Shown: positions 25,942 to 33,269 of the stretch, piece by piece
Layout of the letters: each line of letters starts with the position of its first letter
Position numbering within the stretch: position 1 is the stretch's first letter
The notes under the pieces: model-generated
The model's input: only the letters and a program-made list of their open reading frames with translations
What the model was told of the DNA's origin: nothing
The model's database searches: none
Assembly (NCBI GenBank): GCA_018240425.1
Contig: JAFEFU010000050.1
Location: forward strand, 1-33,280
Source: Pseudomonadota bacterium
GTDB taxonomy: Bacteria; Pseudomonadota; Alphaproteobacteria; Rhodobacterales; Rhodobacteraceae
Reading direction: 5' to 3'
DNA: 33,280 bases
Translations under genes and position numbers: made by a program

Positions 25942-26451
25942 ATGGACAGGATCATCGAAAAGGGCCTCTTTGCCAGCCGCTGGCTGCTGGCGCCGATCTA
26001 TGTGGGCCTCGTCGGCGCCCTTGTCATCCTGCTTTACGCCTTCGCCCTCGAACTCTGGCATTTCGCCGCCTCGGTTCCCGGGATGGATGCGGACGGCGCG
26101 ATCATCGGAGCGCTCGCGCTGATCGACCTGTCACTGGTCGCCAACCTGATGCTGATCGTCATCTTTTCGGGTTACGAGAATTTCGTCAGCCGGATGGACA
26201 CGGCGGGCCACTCCGACCGCCCCGAGTGGCAGGATCAGGTCGACTTCTCGGCGCTGAAGCTGAAGCTGGTCGCCTCGATCGTCGCGATCTCGGGGATCCA
26301 GCTTCTGAAGGTCTTCCTCGACGTGGGCGACTACAGCCCCGACAAGATCCGCTGGATGGCCACCATCCATGTGGTGTTCGTGGTCTCGGGCGTCCTTCTG
26401 GCGCTGATGGACTGGATCACCGCCAAGTCGAAGGCACTGCGGGTCAAGTAG
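25942..26451 (+). CDS. YqhA / UPF0114 family inner-membrane protein
   Basis: The 169 residues match the TIGR00645/UPF0114 family of four-helix membrane proteins. Signature stretches are [20 protein letters not shown] near the start, [24 protein letters not shown], and [20 protein letters not shown]. Predicted membrane helices lie about 14-37, 50-77, 103-124 and 135-157. The family's role is unknown. The start ATG 25942 follows GGAGG at 25931-25935; an in-frame ATG farther upstream at 25864 would add a non-homologous stretch. Its last 8 bp overlap the end of convergent rlmE. Confidence 0.93.
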   Translation: MDRIIEKGLFASRWLLAPIYVGLVGALVILLYAFALELWHFAASVPGMDADGAIIGALALIDLSLVANLMLIVIFSGYENFVSRMDTAGHSDRPEWQDQVDFSALKLKLVASIVAISGIQLLKVFLDVGDYSPDKIRWMATIHVVFVVSGVLLALMDWITAKSKALRVK

Positions 26452-27220
26452 CCCCGCCGCCCTCTCCGGCCCCGCCCTCGTCCCCATCGCCGCCACCCTT
26501 CCCGTCGCGGCCGCGAAAGCCGGTCGCCACCACGAACTTCTCGGAACTGTCCTTGCGGCTGGAGGGCGGCTTGACGTTGGCGACCTTCTGGAAGGCGCGC
26601 TTGAGCGTCGCCTGCAATTCGTTCTCGGCGCCGCCTGCCAACACCTTGGCCACGAAGGTGCCGCCCTGTTCGAGCACGTCGAAGGCAAATTCCGCCGCCG
26701 CCTCGCACAGGGCGATGATGCGCAGGTGGTCGGTTCCCTGGTGGCCCGAGGCCGCCGCCGCCATGTCCGACATGACCACGTCGGCCCGCCCGCCCAGCCA
26801 GCCCTTCACCTTCTCGTCGGCACCGTCCTCGAGAAAGTCCAGCTGGTGGATCTCGGCCCCGGCGATCGGCTCGACCTCCTGCAGGTCGATGCCGAGGACG
26901 GTGCCGCGCCGCTTGCCCGACTTCTCGCCAAGCGCATTGACCCGGTTGACCGCCACCTGGCACCAGCCCCCCGGCGCGCAGCCGAGATCGACCACCCGCG
27001 CCCCGGGCACCAGGAACCGGAACCTGTCGTCCAGTTCGAGGATCTTGAAGGCCGCGCGGCCGCGATAGCCTTCCTTCCTGGCGCGGGTCACATAGGGGTC
27101 GTTCAGCTGCCGCTCCAGCCACAGCGTCGACGAGAGCTTGCGCCCCTTGGCGGTCTTGACGCGCACCCGCAGGTCGCGCTGCCCGCGCCCCGACGTGTTC
27201 CCCGAGGGTGTCTTGGCCAT
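26444..27220 (-). CDS. rlmE: 23S rRNA 2'-O-ribose methyltransferase RlmE (FtsJ/RrmJ)
   Basis: RlmE methylates the 2'-O of U2552 in 23S rRNA during 50S maturation. The 258 residues show the K-D-K-E catalytic set: Lys in [15 protein letters not shown], Asp in [12 protein letters not shown], Lys in FVAKVLAGG and Glu in [13 protein letters not shown]. The SAM-binding loop is [16 protein letters not shown] Gly/Asp/Glu-rich tail of about 25 residues ([16 protein letters not shown]) extends beyond the usual FtsJ end. The ATG at 27220 begins [14 protein letters not shown]. It lies 91 bp downstream of ppx on the same strand, with a candidate promoter of its own between them. Confidence 0.96.
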   Translation of the reverse strand: MAKTPSGNTSGRGQRDLRVRVKTAKGRKLSSTLWLERQLNDPYVTRARKEGYRGRAAFKILELDDRFRFLVPGARVVDLGCAPGGWCQVAVNRVNALGEKSGKRRGTVLGIDLQEVEPIAGAEIHQLDFLEDGADEKVKGWLGGRADVVMSDMAAAASGHQGTDHLRIIALCEAAAEFAFDVLEQGGTFVAKVLAGGAENELQATLKRAFQKVANVKPPSSRKDSSEKFVVATGFRGRDGKGGGDGDEGGAGEGGGAT

Positions 27221-27254
27221 CCGGTCCCCCAATGGGCTTGTGCTTTTCCCTGCC

Positions 27255-27283
27255 CAAATACTCAAATGCCGCCGCCGCCGCAA
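27255..27283 (-). promoter_or_regulatory. Candidate promoter of rlmE
   Basis: On the minus strand TTGCGG (27278-27283) and TATTTG (27255-27260) are separated by 17 bp, about 35 bp before the ATG. The -10 is embedded in TTTGAGTATTTGGGCAGGG, a string I recall as frequent between genes in Rhodobacterales, so it may instead be part of a dispersed element. Confidence 0.4.
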
Positions 27284-27311
27284 TCGGGCCGCCACCCCAA
27301 CGGATCGCCCG

Positions 27312-28424
27312 TCAGATCGGCCCGTCCTCCAGCACCCCGTCCGCCGACATCTGCGCATAGAGAAGCCCCTCGCGCAGGCCGCGGTCGGCGACCGACAGCC
27401 GGTCGGTGGGCCAGACCCGCATCAGCGCCTGCAGGATCGCCGCCCCCGACATGATCAGCGAATGGCGGTCGCGGCCGATCCGGGGATCGTTGCGCCGCCC
27501 CTCGGGGCCGAGGCTCAGGTATTCGCGGATCACCTTGTCGATCTGGTCGCTGGTCATGCGCAGCCCGTCGACCTTGGTGCGGTCATAGCGCTTCAGCCCC
27601 AGATGGCTGGCCGCGACCGTCGTGACCGTGCCCGAGGTGCCGATGATCTGGAAGCCCTCGCGCGGCTGGCTGGCATTGTAGGGCGAGAAGTTGGCAAGCT
27701 GCTCCTCGAAATGCCAGCTCATCAGCGCGAACCGCGCCGCGTCGTCATCGACATCGCTGAACTGGTCCTTCAGCGTCGCGACCCCGAGGGGAACCGAGAT
27801 CCAGTCCACCACCCGCGCCGCCGGGGCCGGGCTTTCCCCCGGCAGGAAGCCCGCGTGCAGCCGCATGATCGCGCGCGGCCGCTCGTTGCGCGGCACCGTG
27901 GAGAGGTCGATCCACACAAGCTCGGTCGATCCCCCGCCGATATCGACGACCAGAAGCTGCTCGGTCCTGGCGCTGACCAGGGGCGCGCAGGAAATCACCG
28001 CCAGCCGCGCCTCTTCCTCGGGCTGGATGATCTCGAGCGGCAGCTCGGTCTCGCGCTGGACCATCTTCAGGAACTCGCGCGCGTTCTTCGCCCGCCGGCA
28101 GGCTTCCGTCGCCACCAGCCGCATCCGCCTGACGCCGTGGCTTTCGATCTTCTTGCGGCAGATGTGCAGGGCCTGCACCGTGCGCGCCATCGACGCGCGG
28201 CTGAGCCGGCCCGACGCCTCGAGTCCGTGGCCCAGCTGAACCGCCTTGGAAAAGCTGTCGACGACATGGAACTGACTGCCCTTCGGCTGGGCAATCAGCA
28301 TGCGGCAGCTGTTGGTCCCGAGGTCCAGCGCCGCATAAAGCTGCGCCGGGTCGGGTGTCGCGGTGCTGGGTGGCTCGACCGGAACCGGGAACGCGCCCGC
28401 ACCGCCGGGACGCCTGGGCGTCAT
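27312..28424 (-). CDS. Ppx/GppA family exopolyphosphatase or pppGpp phosphatase
   Basis: This 370-residue member of the ASKHA phosphatase superfamily degrades polyphosphate or pppGpp. The phosphate-1 motif is [15 protein letters not shown] (residues about 29-43). It is followed by [17 protein letters not shown], the phosphate-2 motif [16 protein letters not shown] and the later [12 protein letters not shown]. The protein is shorter than E. coli Ppx or GppA (about 500 residues), lacking the C-terminal HD-like domain, as commonly in alphaproteobacteria. The first 25 residues are Pro-rich and disordered. ATG 28424 follows GGAGGG. Polyphosphate versus pppGpp preference cannot be told from sequence. 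Confidence 0.92.
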   Translation of the reverse strand: MTPRRPGGAGAFPVPVEPPSTATPDPAQLYAALDLGTNSCRMLIAQPKGSQFHVVDSFSKAVQLGHGLEASGRLSRASMARTVQALHICRKKIESHGVRRMRLVATEACRRAKNAREFLKMVQRETELPLEIIQPEEEARLAVISCAPLVSARTEQLLVVDIGGGSTELVWIDLSTVPRNERPRAIMRLHAGFLPGESPAPAARVVDWISVPLGVATLKDQFSDVDDDAARFALMSWHFEEQLANFSPYNASQPREGFQIIGTSGTVTTVAASHLGLKRYDRTKVDGLRMTSDQIDKVIREYLSLGPEGRRNDPRIGRDRHSLIMSGAAILQALMRVWPTDRLSVADRGLREGLLYAQMSADGVLEDGPI

Positions 28425-28495
28425 GTCACGCCCTCCGATGTGAAGTTGGCCGCAACCTAGAACGGCGCGCCCGGCGGTGCAAGCCCGTCCCCCCG

Positions 28496-29434
28496 TCAGC
28501 GCGCCGGCAAGGCGATGAACTCGCGGTCGTCGCCGGCGGGCAGCACGAACCGTCCGCGCCCCCAGTCGGCCCTTTCCCAGTCGCGCCGCGCCGCCTCGAT
28601 CTTGTCCTTCGACGAGGATACGAAGTTCCACCAGACATGGCGCGGCCCGTTCAGGGTCGCGCCGCCCAGCATCATCAGCCGCGCCCCCTCGGCGCCCGCG
28701 GTCACGGTGATCCGGTCGCCGGGCCGGAAGACCATCATCCGCCCCGCGGCAAAGATCTCGCCGGCGATCTCGACCGCGCCTTCGGTGATGTAGAGGCCGC
28801 GGTCCTCATGCTCGTCGGGCAGGGGAAAGCGCGCGCCGGCGGCCAGTGTCACGTCGCCGTAGAAGGTTTCGGAGAACATCGTCGCCGGGGCCTTCTCGCC
28901 GTAGGCCGTCCCGAGGATCAGCCGAAGCTTCACGCCCTCGGCCTCGATCTCCGGCAGGCTCTGGGCTCCGTGATGCTCGAACATGGGGGCCATGTCCTCG
29001 TGCGTCTCGGGCAGCGCCATCCAGGTCTGGATGCCAAAGAGGCTGTGCGGCCCGGCGCGGCCCTCGGCGCTGGTGCGCTCCGAATGGGTGACGCCCTTGC
29101 CCGCCACCATCCAGTTCAGCTCGCCCGGGCGGATCAGCTGGTCGGACCCGAGACTGTCGCGGTGGTGGAAGTCGCCACGGTAAAGATAGGTGACGGTGCC
29201 CAGCCCGATATGCGGATGCGGGCGCACGTCCACCCCCTGCCCGGTCAGGAATTCGGCCGGTCCGGCCTGGTCGAAGAAGATGAAGGGGCCGACCATCTGC
29301 CTTTGCGGCGCGGGCAGCGCGCGGCGCACCGCAAAGCCGCCCAGGTCGCGCGACCGGGGGATGATGACGGTCTCGACCGACGCCAGGCTGGCCCCGTCGG
29401 TCGCATGGGTGGCAAGGTTCGGATTCCAGCTCAT
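28496..29434 (-). CDS. Pirin family cupin protein
   Basis: The 312-residue bicupin has the pirin N-terminal cupin. FVRRALP-type context reads GGFAVRRALPAP, then VGPFIFFDQAGPAEF, the metal-binding DVRPHPHIGLGTVTYLYRG (two His), HRDSLGSDQLIRPGELNWM (His) and AGKGVTHSERT. The C-terminal cupin includes FPLPDEHEDRGLYITEGAVEIAG and NFVSSSKDKIEAA. Bacterial pirins are iron proteins with variable roles, some showing quercetinase activity. The ATG at 29434 follows GGAGGAG. It lies 71 bp from ppx on the same strand and is divergent from the methionine-type unit. Confidence 0.94.
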   Translation of the reverse strand: MSWNPNLATHATDGASLASVETVIIPRSRDLGGFAVRRALPAPQRQMVGPFIFFDQAGPAEFLTGQGVDVRPHPHIGLGTVTYLYRGDFHHRDSLGSDQLIRPGELNWMVAGKGVTHSERTSAEGRAGPHSLFGIQTWMALPETHEDMAPMFEHHGAQSLPEIEAEGVKLRLILGTAYGEKAPATMFSETFYGDVTLAAGARFPLPDEHEDRGLYITEGAVEIAGEIFAAGRMMVFRPGDRITVTAGAEGARLMMLGGATLNGPRHVWWNFVSSSKDKIEAARRDWERADWGRGRFVLPAGDDREFIALPAR

Positions 29435-29498
29435 TCCCGTCTCCTCCGGCTGCGCGTTGCGGTCATGGCAACCTGCGCCTTGGCAAAGGGCGAGGCAA

Positions 29499-29578
29499 GG
29501 TGCGCCTGCCGCACAGCCGCTGTGCGCACCGGCACCCGCCCCGGTGTGCGCAACCGCCGCACGCCATGCCGCACGCCA
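29499..29578. repeat. Nested dyad and 12-bp-period direct repeat
   Basis: GCACAG-CCG-CTGTGC (29511-29525) is a perfect interrupted palindrome enclosed by GGTGCG (29499-29504) and CGCACC (29525-29530). GCCGCACGCCA occurs at 29556-29566 and again at 29568-29578. Both lie in the 232-bp divergent region between the pirin and PF13769-type genes and could be protein-binding sites or transcript structures. Confidence 0.4.
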
Positions 29579-29597
29579 CGTCGCAACGGATATATGC

Positions 29598-29624
29598 CAT
29601 GTCGAAAACCGACATAGCATGTCG
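29598..29624 (+). promoter_or_regulatory. Three-half-site operator upstream of the methionine-type unit
   Basis: CGACAT (29610-29615) and ATGTCG (29619-29624) form a perfect 6-3-6 palindrome with spacer AGC. A third half-site CATGTCG (29598-29604) repeats the right arm CATGTCG (29618-29624) exactly 20 bp upstream, and itself faces CGACAT across AAAAC. Candidate -10 sequences (TAGCAT at 29615-29620, CTATTG at 29636-29641) overlap or directly follow the array, so binding here should control the downstream operon. A methionine or SAM/SAH-responsive regulator is the natural guess, but I cannot match the motif to a known one. Confidence 0.6.
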
Positions 29625-29666
29625 CTAAGCGCGCGCTATTGAGAGGCCGCAAACAGAGGATTCGAC

Positions 29667-29963
29667 ATGGCCGAGGTCACCATCGTCTACTGGCGCGACA
29701 TTCCCGCCCAGGTGATCGTCGGCAAGGGCCGGCGCGGCGTGAAAAGACCCCTGCCCGAGCGGTTCGAGCAGGCGATCGACCGCGCCGCGATGAAGGTGGG
29801 CGCGGCCGGAACCGACGCCTACCTCGCCGAATGGCGCAAGGCCGATCCCTACACCGTCGAGGGCGAGGACGAAGCGGTCGCCACCGCCGAGGCCGCGCGG
29901 ATCGACAATGAATACGACAAGGAGCGCATCAAGGCGCTGATCGCCAACGACGGCTGGGCATGA
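29667..29963 (+). CDS. Small PF13769-type ('Virulence_fact') protein
   Basis: This 98-residue acidic soluble protein matches, by pattern, the small family labelled 'virulence factor' (PF13769). It begins with a beta-strand motif VTIVYWRDIPAQVIVGKGR, then KRPLPERFEQAIDRAAMK and DAYLAEWRKADPY, and ends ERIKALIANDGW. The family name is not informative here. It is followed after 25 bp by the MTHFR-like gene and then a pterin-binding gene, so a role in one-carbon transfer or methionine synthesis is more likely than virulence. ATG 29667 follows AGAGGA. No catalytic residues are evident; a partner or assembly protein is possible. Confidence 0.85.
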   Translation: MAEVTIVYWRDIPAQVIVGKGRRGVKRPLPERFEQAIDRAAMKVGAAGTDAYLAEWRKADPYTVEGEDEAVATAEAARIDNEYDKERIKALIANDGWA

Positions 29964-29988
29964 CACCCGCCAAACCCCGGAGAGCCTG

Positions 29989-30909
29989 ATGGCACTGTCG
30001 ATCTTCCGCAAGAAAGAAGCCGCCCCCGTTGGCGACAAGGCCGCCGTCGAGGCGTTCCTTCATGGCTACTCGATCGAGGTCATGCCCCGCACCGCCGAGA
30101 AGGTCGAGGATTTCCGCGCGCTCCTGCCCAGGGGCACGCGCGTCTACATCGCCCATATCGACGGCACCCCCATCGACGAGATGGTCGCCACCGCCCGCCG
30201 CCTGAACGCCGAGGGCTATCCGGTGATGCCGCACTTCCCCGCGCGCATCATCAAGGACAAGGCGACGCTGGCCGACTGGATCGCCCGCTACCAGGGCGAA
30301 GCCGACGTGAAGCAGGCGCTCCTGCTCGCCGGCGGCGTCTCGACCCCGCACGGCGACTTCCACAGCTCGATGCAGCTGATCGAGACCGGCCTTTTCGACG
30401 GGTTCGAGCGGCTGCATGTCGCCGGCCATCCGGAAGGCAACAAGGACATCGACGCCGACGGGTCGGACAGGAACGTGATGGAGGCGCTGCGCTGGAAGCA
30501 GGCCTTCAGCGACCGATCCGACGCCAAGATGGCGATGGCCACCCAGTTCTGCTTTGACGCCAAGCCGGTCATCGCCTGGGTCAACCGCCTGAACGCCGGA
30601 GGCATCCGCCTGCCCGTCCACATCGGTGTCGCCGGCCCGGCAAAGCTCCAGACGCTCATCAAGTTCGCGATCTCGTGCGGCGTCGGCCCCTCGCTCAAGG
30701 TTCTCCAGAAGCGCGCGATGGACGTGACCAAGCTGCTTTTGCCTTACGAGCCCAACGATTTTGTGGCAGAACTGGCCGCACACAAGGCCGCGAACCCCGG
30801 TTTCGGCATCGAATCCGTCCACTTCTTCCCGCTCGGCGGGATCAAGACCAACGCAACCTGGGCCATCGAGAATGGCGGCAAGTCCGGCGTTCCGGCTGTG
30901 CAGAACTGA
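29989..30909 (+). CDS. Divergent methylenetetrahydrofolate reductase-like protein
   Basis: The 306 residues show a MetF-like TIM-barrel pattern. GYSIEVMPRT (near residue 25) matches the strand carrying the catalytic Glu (SFEFFPP in E. coli MetF). YIAHIDGTPIDEMVATARRL, GYPVMPHFPAR and MATQFCFDAKPVIAWV follow, the last retaining the Gln-Phe-x-Phe-Asp folate-site motif. The region equivalent to the flavin-tuning ALRGD reads ALLLAGG, so the conserved Asp is missing. The C-terminal part (HIGVAGPAKLQTLIKFA, GIESVHFFPLGGIKTNA) is MetF-like. ATG 29989 follows GGAGAG. It may still make 5-methyl-THF, or may have a related role; neighbours point to methionine synthesis. Confidence 0.86.
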   Translation: MALSIFRKKEAAPVGDKAAVEAFLHGYSIEVMPRTAEKVEDFRALLPRGTRVYIAHIDGTPIDEMVATARRLNAEGYPVMPHFPARIIKDKATLADWIARYQGEADVKQALLLAGGVSTPHGDFHSSMQLIETGLFDGFERLHVAGHPEGNKDIDADGSDRNVMEALRWKQAFSDRSDAKMAMATQFCFDAKPVIAWVNRLNAGGIRLPVHIGVAGPAKLQTLIKFAISCGVGPSLKVLQKRAMDVTKLLLPYEPNDFVAELAAHKAANPGFGIESVHFFPLGGIKTNATWAIENGGKSGVPAVQN

Positions 30910-30924
30910 AAGATCAGGCAAAGA

Positions 30925-31884
30925 ATGACCCGCACCGTCCTTGAATCCAAATCGAAAACCGTCGTCATCGGCTTTGACGAGCCCTTCTGCGTGATCGGCG
31001 AGCGGATCAACCCCACCGGCCGCAAGAAGCTGGCGGCCGAGCTTGAGGCCGGCAATTTCACCACCGTCGAAAAGGACGCGCTGGAACAGGTCGCCTGCGG
31101 GGCGATGGTGCTCGATATCAACGCGGGCGTCGTCTACAACTCGAACCCCAACCCCAACGAGACCGAGCCGCCCTTGATGCGCAAGATGGTCGAGTTGGTG
31201 CAGGGCCTGGTCGACGTGCCGCTGTGCATCGACTCGTCGGTTCCCGGCGCGCTCAAGGCCGGGCTCGAGGCCGCCGAGGGCCGCCCGCTGCTGAACTCGG
31301 TGACGGGCGAGGAGGACCGGCTGGAACTGGTGCTGCCGCTGGTCAAGAAATACAACGTGCCGGTCGTCGCGATCTCGAACGACGACACCGGCATTTCCGA
31401 AGACCCGGACGTGCGCTTCGAGGTCGCGCGCAAGATCGTCCAGCGCGCCGCCGACTTCGGCATTCCGGCCCATGACATCGTGGTCGACCCGCTGGTGATG
31501 CCGGTGGGCGCGATGGCCACCGCCGGCCGCCAGGTCTTTGCCCTGGTCAAGCGCCTGCGCGAGGAACTGGGCGTCAACACCACCTGCGGCGCCTCGAACA
31601 TCTCGTTCGGCCTGCCCAACCGCCACGGGATCAACGCGGCCTTCCTGCCGATGGCGATCGGCGCCGGCATGACATCCGCGATCATGAACCCGGTCCGCCA
31701 GGTCGAGATGGAGGCGATCCGCGCCGCCAACTTCCTGATGAACCACGACGCGAACGGCGGCGAATGGATCCGCTTCGCCAAGGTTCTGGAAGCCGTCGAG
31801 GGCGGCATGAGCTTTGCCGAAGCCTCGCAGTCGCAGTCGCAGGCCGCCTCGGGCCGGCGCGGCGGCCGGCGCGCCCGCGCCTGA
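30925..31884 (+). CDS. Pterin-binding (methyl-THF) methyltransferase, split methionine synthase subunit
   Basis: The 319-residue TIM barrel corresponds to the folate-binding domain of MetH or to AcsE/MtgA methyltransferases. Landmarks are FCVIGERINPTGRKKL (near 21), GAMVLDINAGVVYN, LCIDSSVPGALKAGL, LLNSVTGEEDR, VVAISNDDTGISED, DPLVMPVGA and CGASNISFGLPNRHG. It lacks the homocysteine, B12-binding and activation domains of full MetH. Detached MetH domains are known in Rhodobacterales, so this is probably the subunit passing methyl from methyl-THF to a cobalamin protein encoded elsewhere. The Ser/Gln- and Arg-rich tail (QSQSQ, GRRGGRRARA) is unusual. ATG 30925 begins 16 bp after the MTHFR-like gene. 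Confidence 0.9.
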   Translation: MTRTVLESKSKTVVIGFDEPFCVIGERINPTGRKKLAAELEAGNFTTVEKDALEQVACGAMVLDINAGVVYNSNPNPNETEPPLMRKMVELVQGLVDVPLCIDSSVPGALKAGLEAAEGRPLLNSVTGEEDRLELVLPLVKKYNVPVVAISNDDTGISEDPDVRFEVARKIVQRAADFGIPAHDIVVDPLVMPVGAMATAGRQVFALVKRLREELGVNTTCGASNISFGLPNRHGINAAFLPMAIGAGMTSAIMNPVRQVEMEAIRAANFLMNHDANGGEWIRFAKVLEAVEGGMSFAEASQSQSQAASGRRGGRRARA

Positions 31885-31906
31885 ACCGCGCACCTCGACC
31901 GAAGGG

Positions 31907-31937
31907 ATGCCCCGGCCTGTCCGGGGCATTTCCGTTT
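31907..31937. terminator. Bidirectional intrinsic terminator
   Basis: ATGCCCCGG (31907-31915) pairs perfectly with CCGGGGCAT (31921-31929) around CCTGT, followed by TTCCGTTT on the plus strand. It sits in the 58-bp gap between the convergent pterin-binding gene and olsB, serving mainly the former. This is the best terminator in the window. Confidence 0.8.
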
Positions 31938-31942
31938 CCGCG

Positions 31943-32683
31943 TCAGACCGTCTCGTCGGCGATGCGGCGCAGCGCCCGCACCCGCGCCGGCGGCACCGAC
32001 GCGAGGTCAAGCCCGGTAAAGACCAGAAGCGTGTCCAGCGTCCGGTCGATCACCGCATGGTCCGCCACCCAGCCCCCGAGCGAGAGATAGCTGCGCAGAA
32101 GTGCTGGCAGCCCCGCCTCGCCTCGCGCCCCGGCAGGGGCCACCGGCAGGGGCACGCTCGCGCCCGCCCGGGGCGGGGGGCGCAGGCCGGGCGGCCCCAG
32201 ATGGTCGCGTCCCAGCAGTGCCAGCGCCGCGCCGTGGCGGGCAGGATCGGCCCCGGCCAGCGAGGTGCAGCCGAAAAGGAAACCGATGCCCTCCGCCTCG
32301 GCCAGCCGCGCCAGCGCCGCCCAGACCAGCCGCGGCAGGTCGGGGTCGCGGCAAGAGGGGTGCAGGCAGAACCGCCCGACCTCGGCCATCGGCCCGGCGA
32401 TGGCGCCGAGCGGCGACAGGTCATAGAACTGCGCCGAATAGCCCCTCGCTGCCTCCGGGCCGCCCGCGAAGGTCATCAGCCTCAGGCAGGCCGTCACCTC
32501 GCCTTCGGTCTCGACCAGAAGATGCCGGCAGCGGTCGTCGAACCCGTCGCGGTCGAGGCCCGGCCCCGCCGCCAGCCCGCGCGCGGTCCGGAATGCCTGC
32601 CAGCGCAGGGCCTGCGCCCGCGCCAGATCGCGCGGACCTTCGGCCAGCCGCGCCACATGGCGGCCCTGGCGGATCGGCTTCAT
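31943..32683 (-). CDS. olsB: OlsB-like L-ornithine N-alpha-acyltransferase
   Basis: OlsB transfers a 3-hydroxyacyl group from ACP to ornithine, giving lyso-ornithine lipid. The 246 residues show the GNAT-type OlsB pattern: ALRWQAFR, the conserved FDDRCRHLLVE, YSAQFYDLSPLG, AEVGRFCLHP, and the C-terminal LLRSYLSLGGWVADHAVID with TLLVFTGLDLASVP. ATG 32683 follows GGAGGTGC. It lies 32 bp after bamE on the same strand, a Rhodobacterales-like pairing that links outer-membrane assembly and membrane lipid genes. The second enzyme, OlsA (O-acyltransferase), is not next to it in this window. Confidence 0.92.
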   Translation of the reverse strand: MKPIRQGRHVARLAEGPRDLARAQALRWQAFRTARGLAAGPGLDRDGFDDRCRHLLVETEGEVTACLRLMTFAGGPEAARGYSAQFYDLSPLGAIAGPMAEVGRFCLHPSCRDPDLPRLVWAALARLAEAEGIGFLFGCTSLAGADPARHGAALALLGRDHLGPPGLRPPPRAGASVPLPVAPAGARGEAGLPALLRSYLSLGGWVADHAVIDRTLDTLLVFTGLDLASVPPARVRALRRIADETV

Positions 32684-32715
32684 CGCTGCACCTCCGGCCC
32701 CGCCCCCAGACGGGA

Positions 32716-33177
32716 TCAGGGCTGCGGCTTCAGGAACTGCGCGGCGCTCGGGTTGCCAAGGTTGCCCAGAAGCTGGCGCAGGAAGCCGATCCCCTTGACG
32801 TTCGACTCGGTCACCCGGCGCGAGATGACGATGACCCGCCCGTCCTGAAGCCCGAACTTCTCGACATTCTTCACGGTGCCCTTGTCATCGAAGCTGACCG
32901 CGACCACCTGGCGCTCGATCTCCTTCGGCGCATGTATTCCCACCTGGCGGAAGCGGCTGCCGACATAGTACCAGCTCGACCCGGCCAGCACCCCGATGGC
33001 GGTCGGCTTGCCGGCGATCAGCGTCACATCCTCGGTGGTCGAGCGGCCGACCTCGATCTTCTTCAGGTCTTCCTCGCGCGGGACGTAGCCGTGGTTGCTG
33101 TAGATGGGCGAGCAGCCGGCGATCGGCAGCGCAGCCGCAAGGGCCAGACCCATCGCGGCCTTGGTAAAACGTCTCAT
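32716..33177 (-). CDS. bamE: Outer-membrane assembly lipoprotein BamE (SmpA/OmlA family)
   Basis: BamE is a lipoprotein subunit of the BAM complex that inserts beta-barrel proteins into the outer membrane. The 153 residues begin with a lipoprotein signal (KAAMGLALAAALPIAGC, lipobox IAGC, Cys22). The SmpA/OmlA domain follows: LKKIEVGRSTTEDVTLIAGKP, SSWYYVGSRF and VVAVSFDDKGTVKNVE. The C-terminal extension (ESNVKGIGFLRQLLGNLGNP) is typical for alphaproteobacterial members. ATG 33177 is preferred since it starts directly at the signal peptide after TGAGG; an alternative 16 codons upstream would add charged residues. olsB follows. Confidence 0.93.
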   Translation of the reverse strand: MRRFTKAAMGLALAAALPIAGCSPIYSNHGYVPREEDLKKIEVGRSTTEDVTLIAGKPTAIGVLAGSSWYYVGSRFRQVGIHAPKEIERQVVAVSFDDKGTVKNVEKFGLQDGRVIVISRRVTESNVKGIGFLRQLLGNLGNPSAAQFLKPQP

Positions 33178-33241
33178 CAGCCTCACACTGCCCTCGCGCC
33201 GTTCCGCATGCTTGCCTTCCGACACGAAGGCTACTATCCCG

Positions 33242-33269
33242 ATTACATCATGGCGGGCCTGTCCGACAA
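33242..33269 (-). promoter_or_regulatory. Candidate promoter of bamE-olsB
   Basis: On the minus strand TTGTCG (33264-33269) and TGTAAT (33242-33247) are 16 bp apart, predicting a start near 33235 and a leader of about 58 nt. It overlaps the possible start of a divergent plus-strand gene. Confidence 0.45.
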
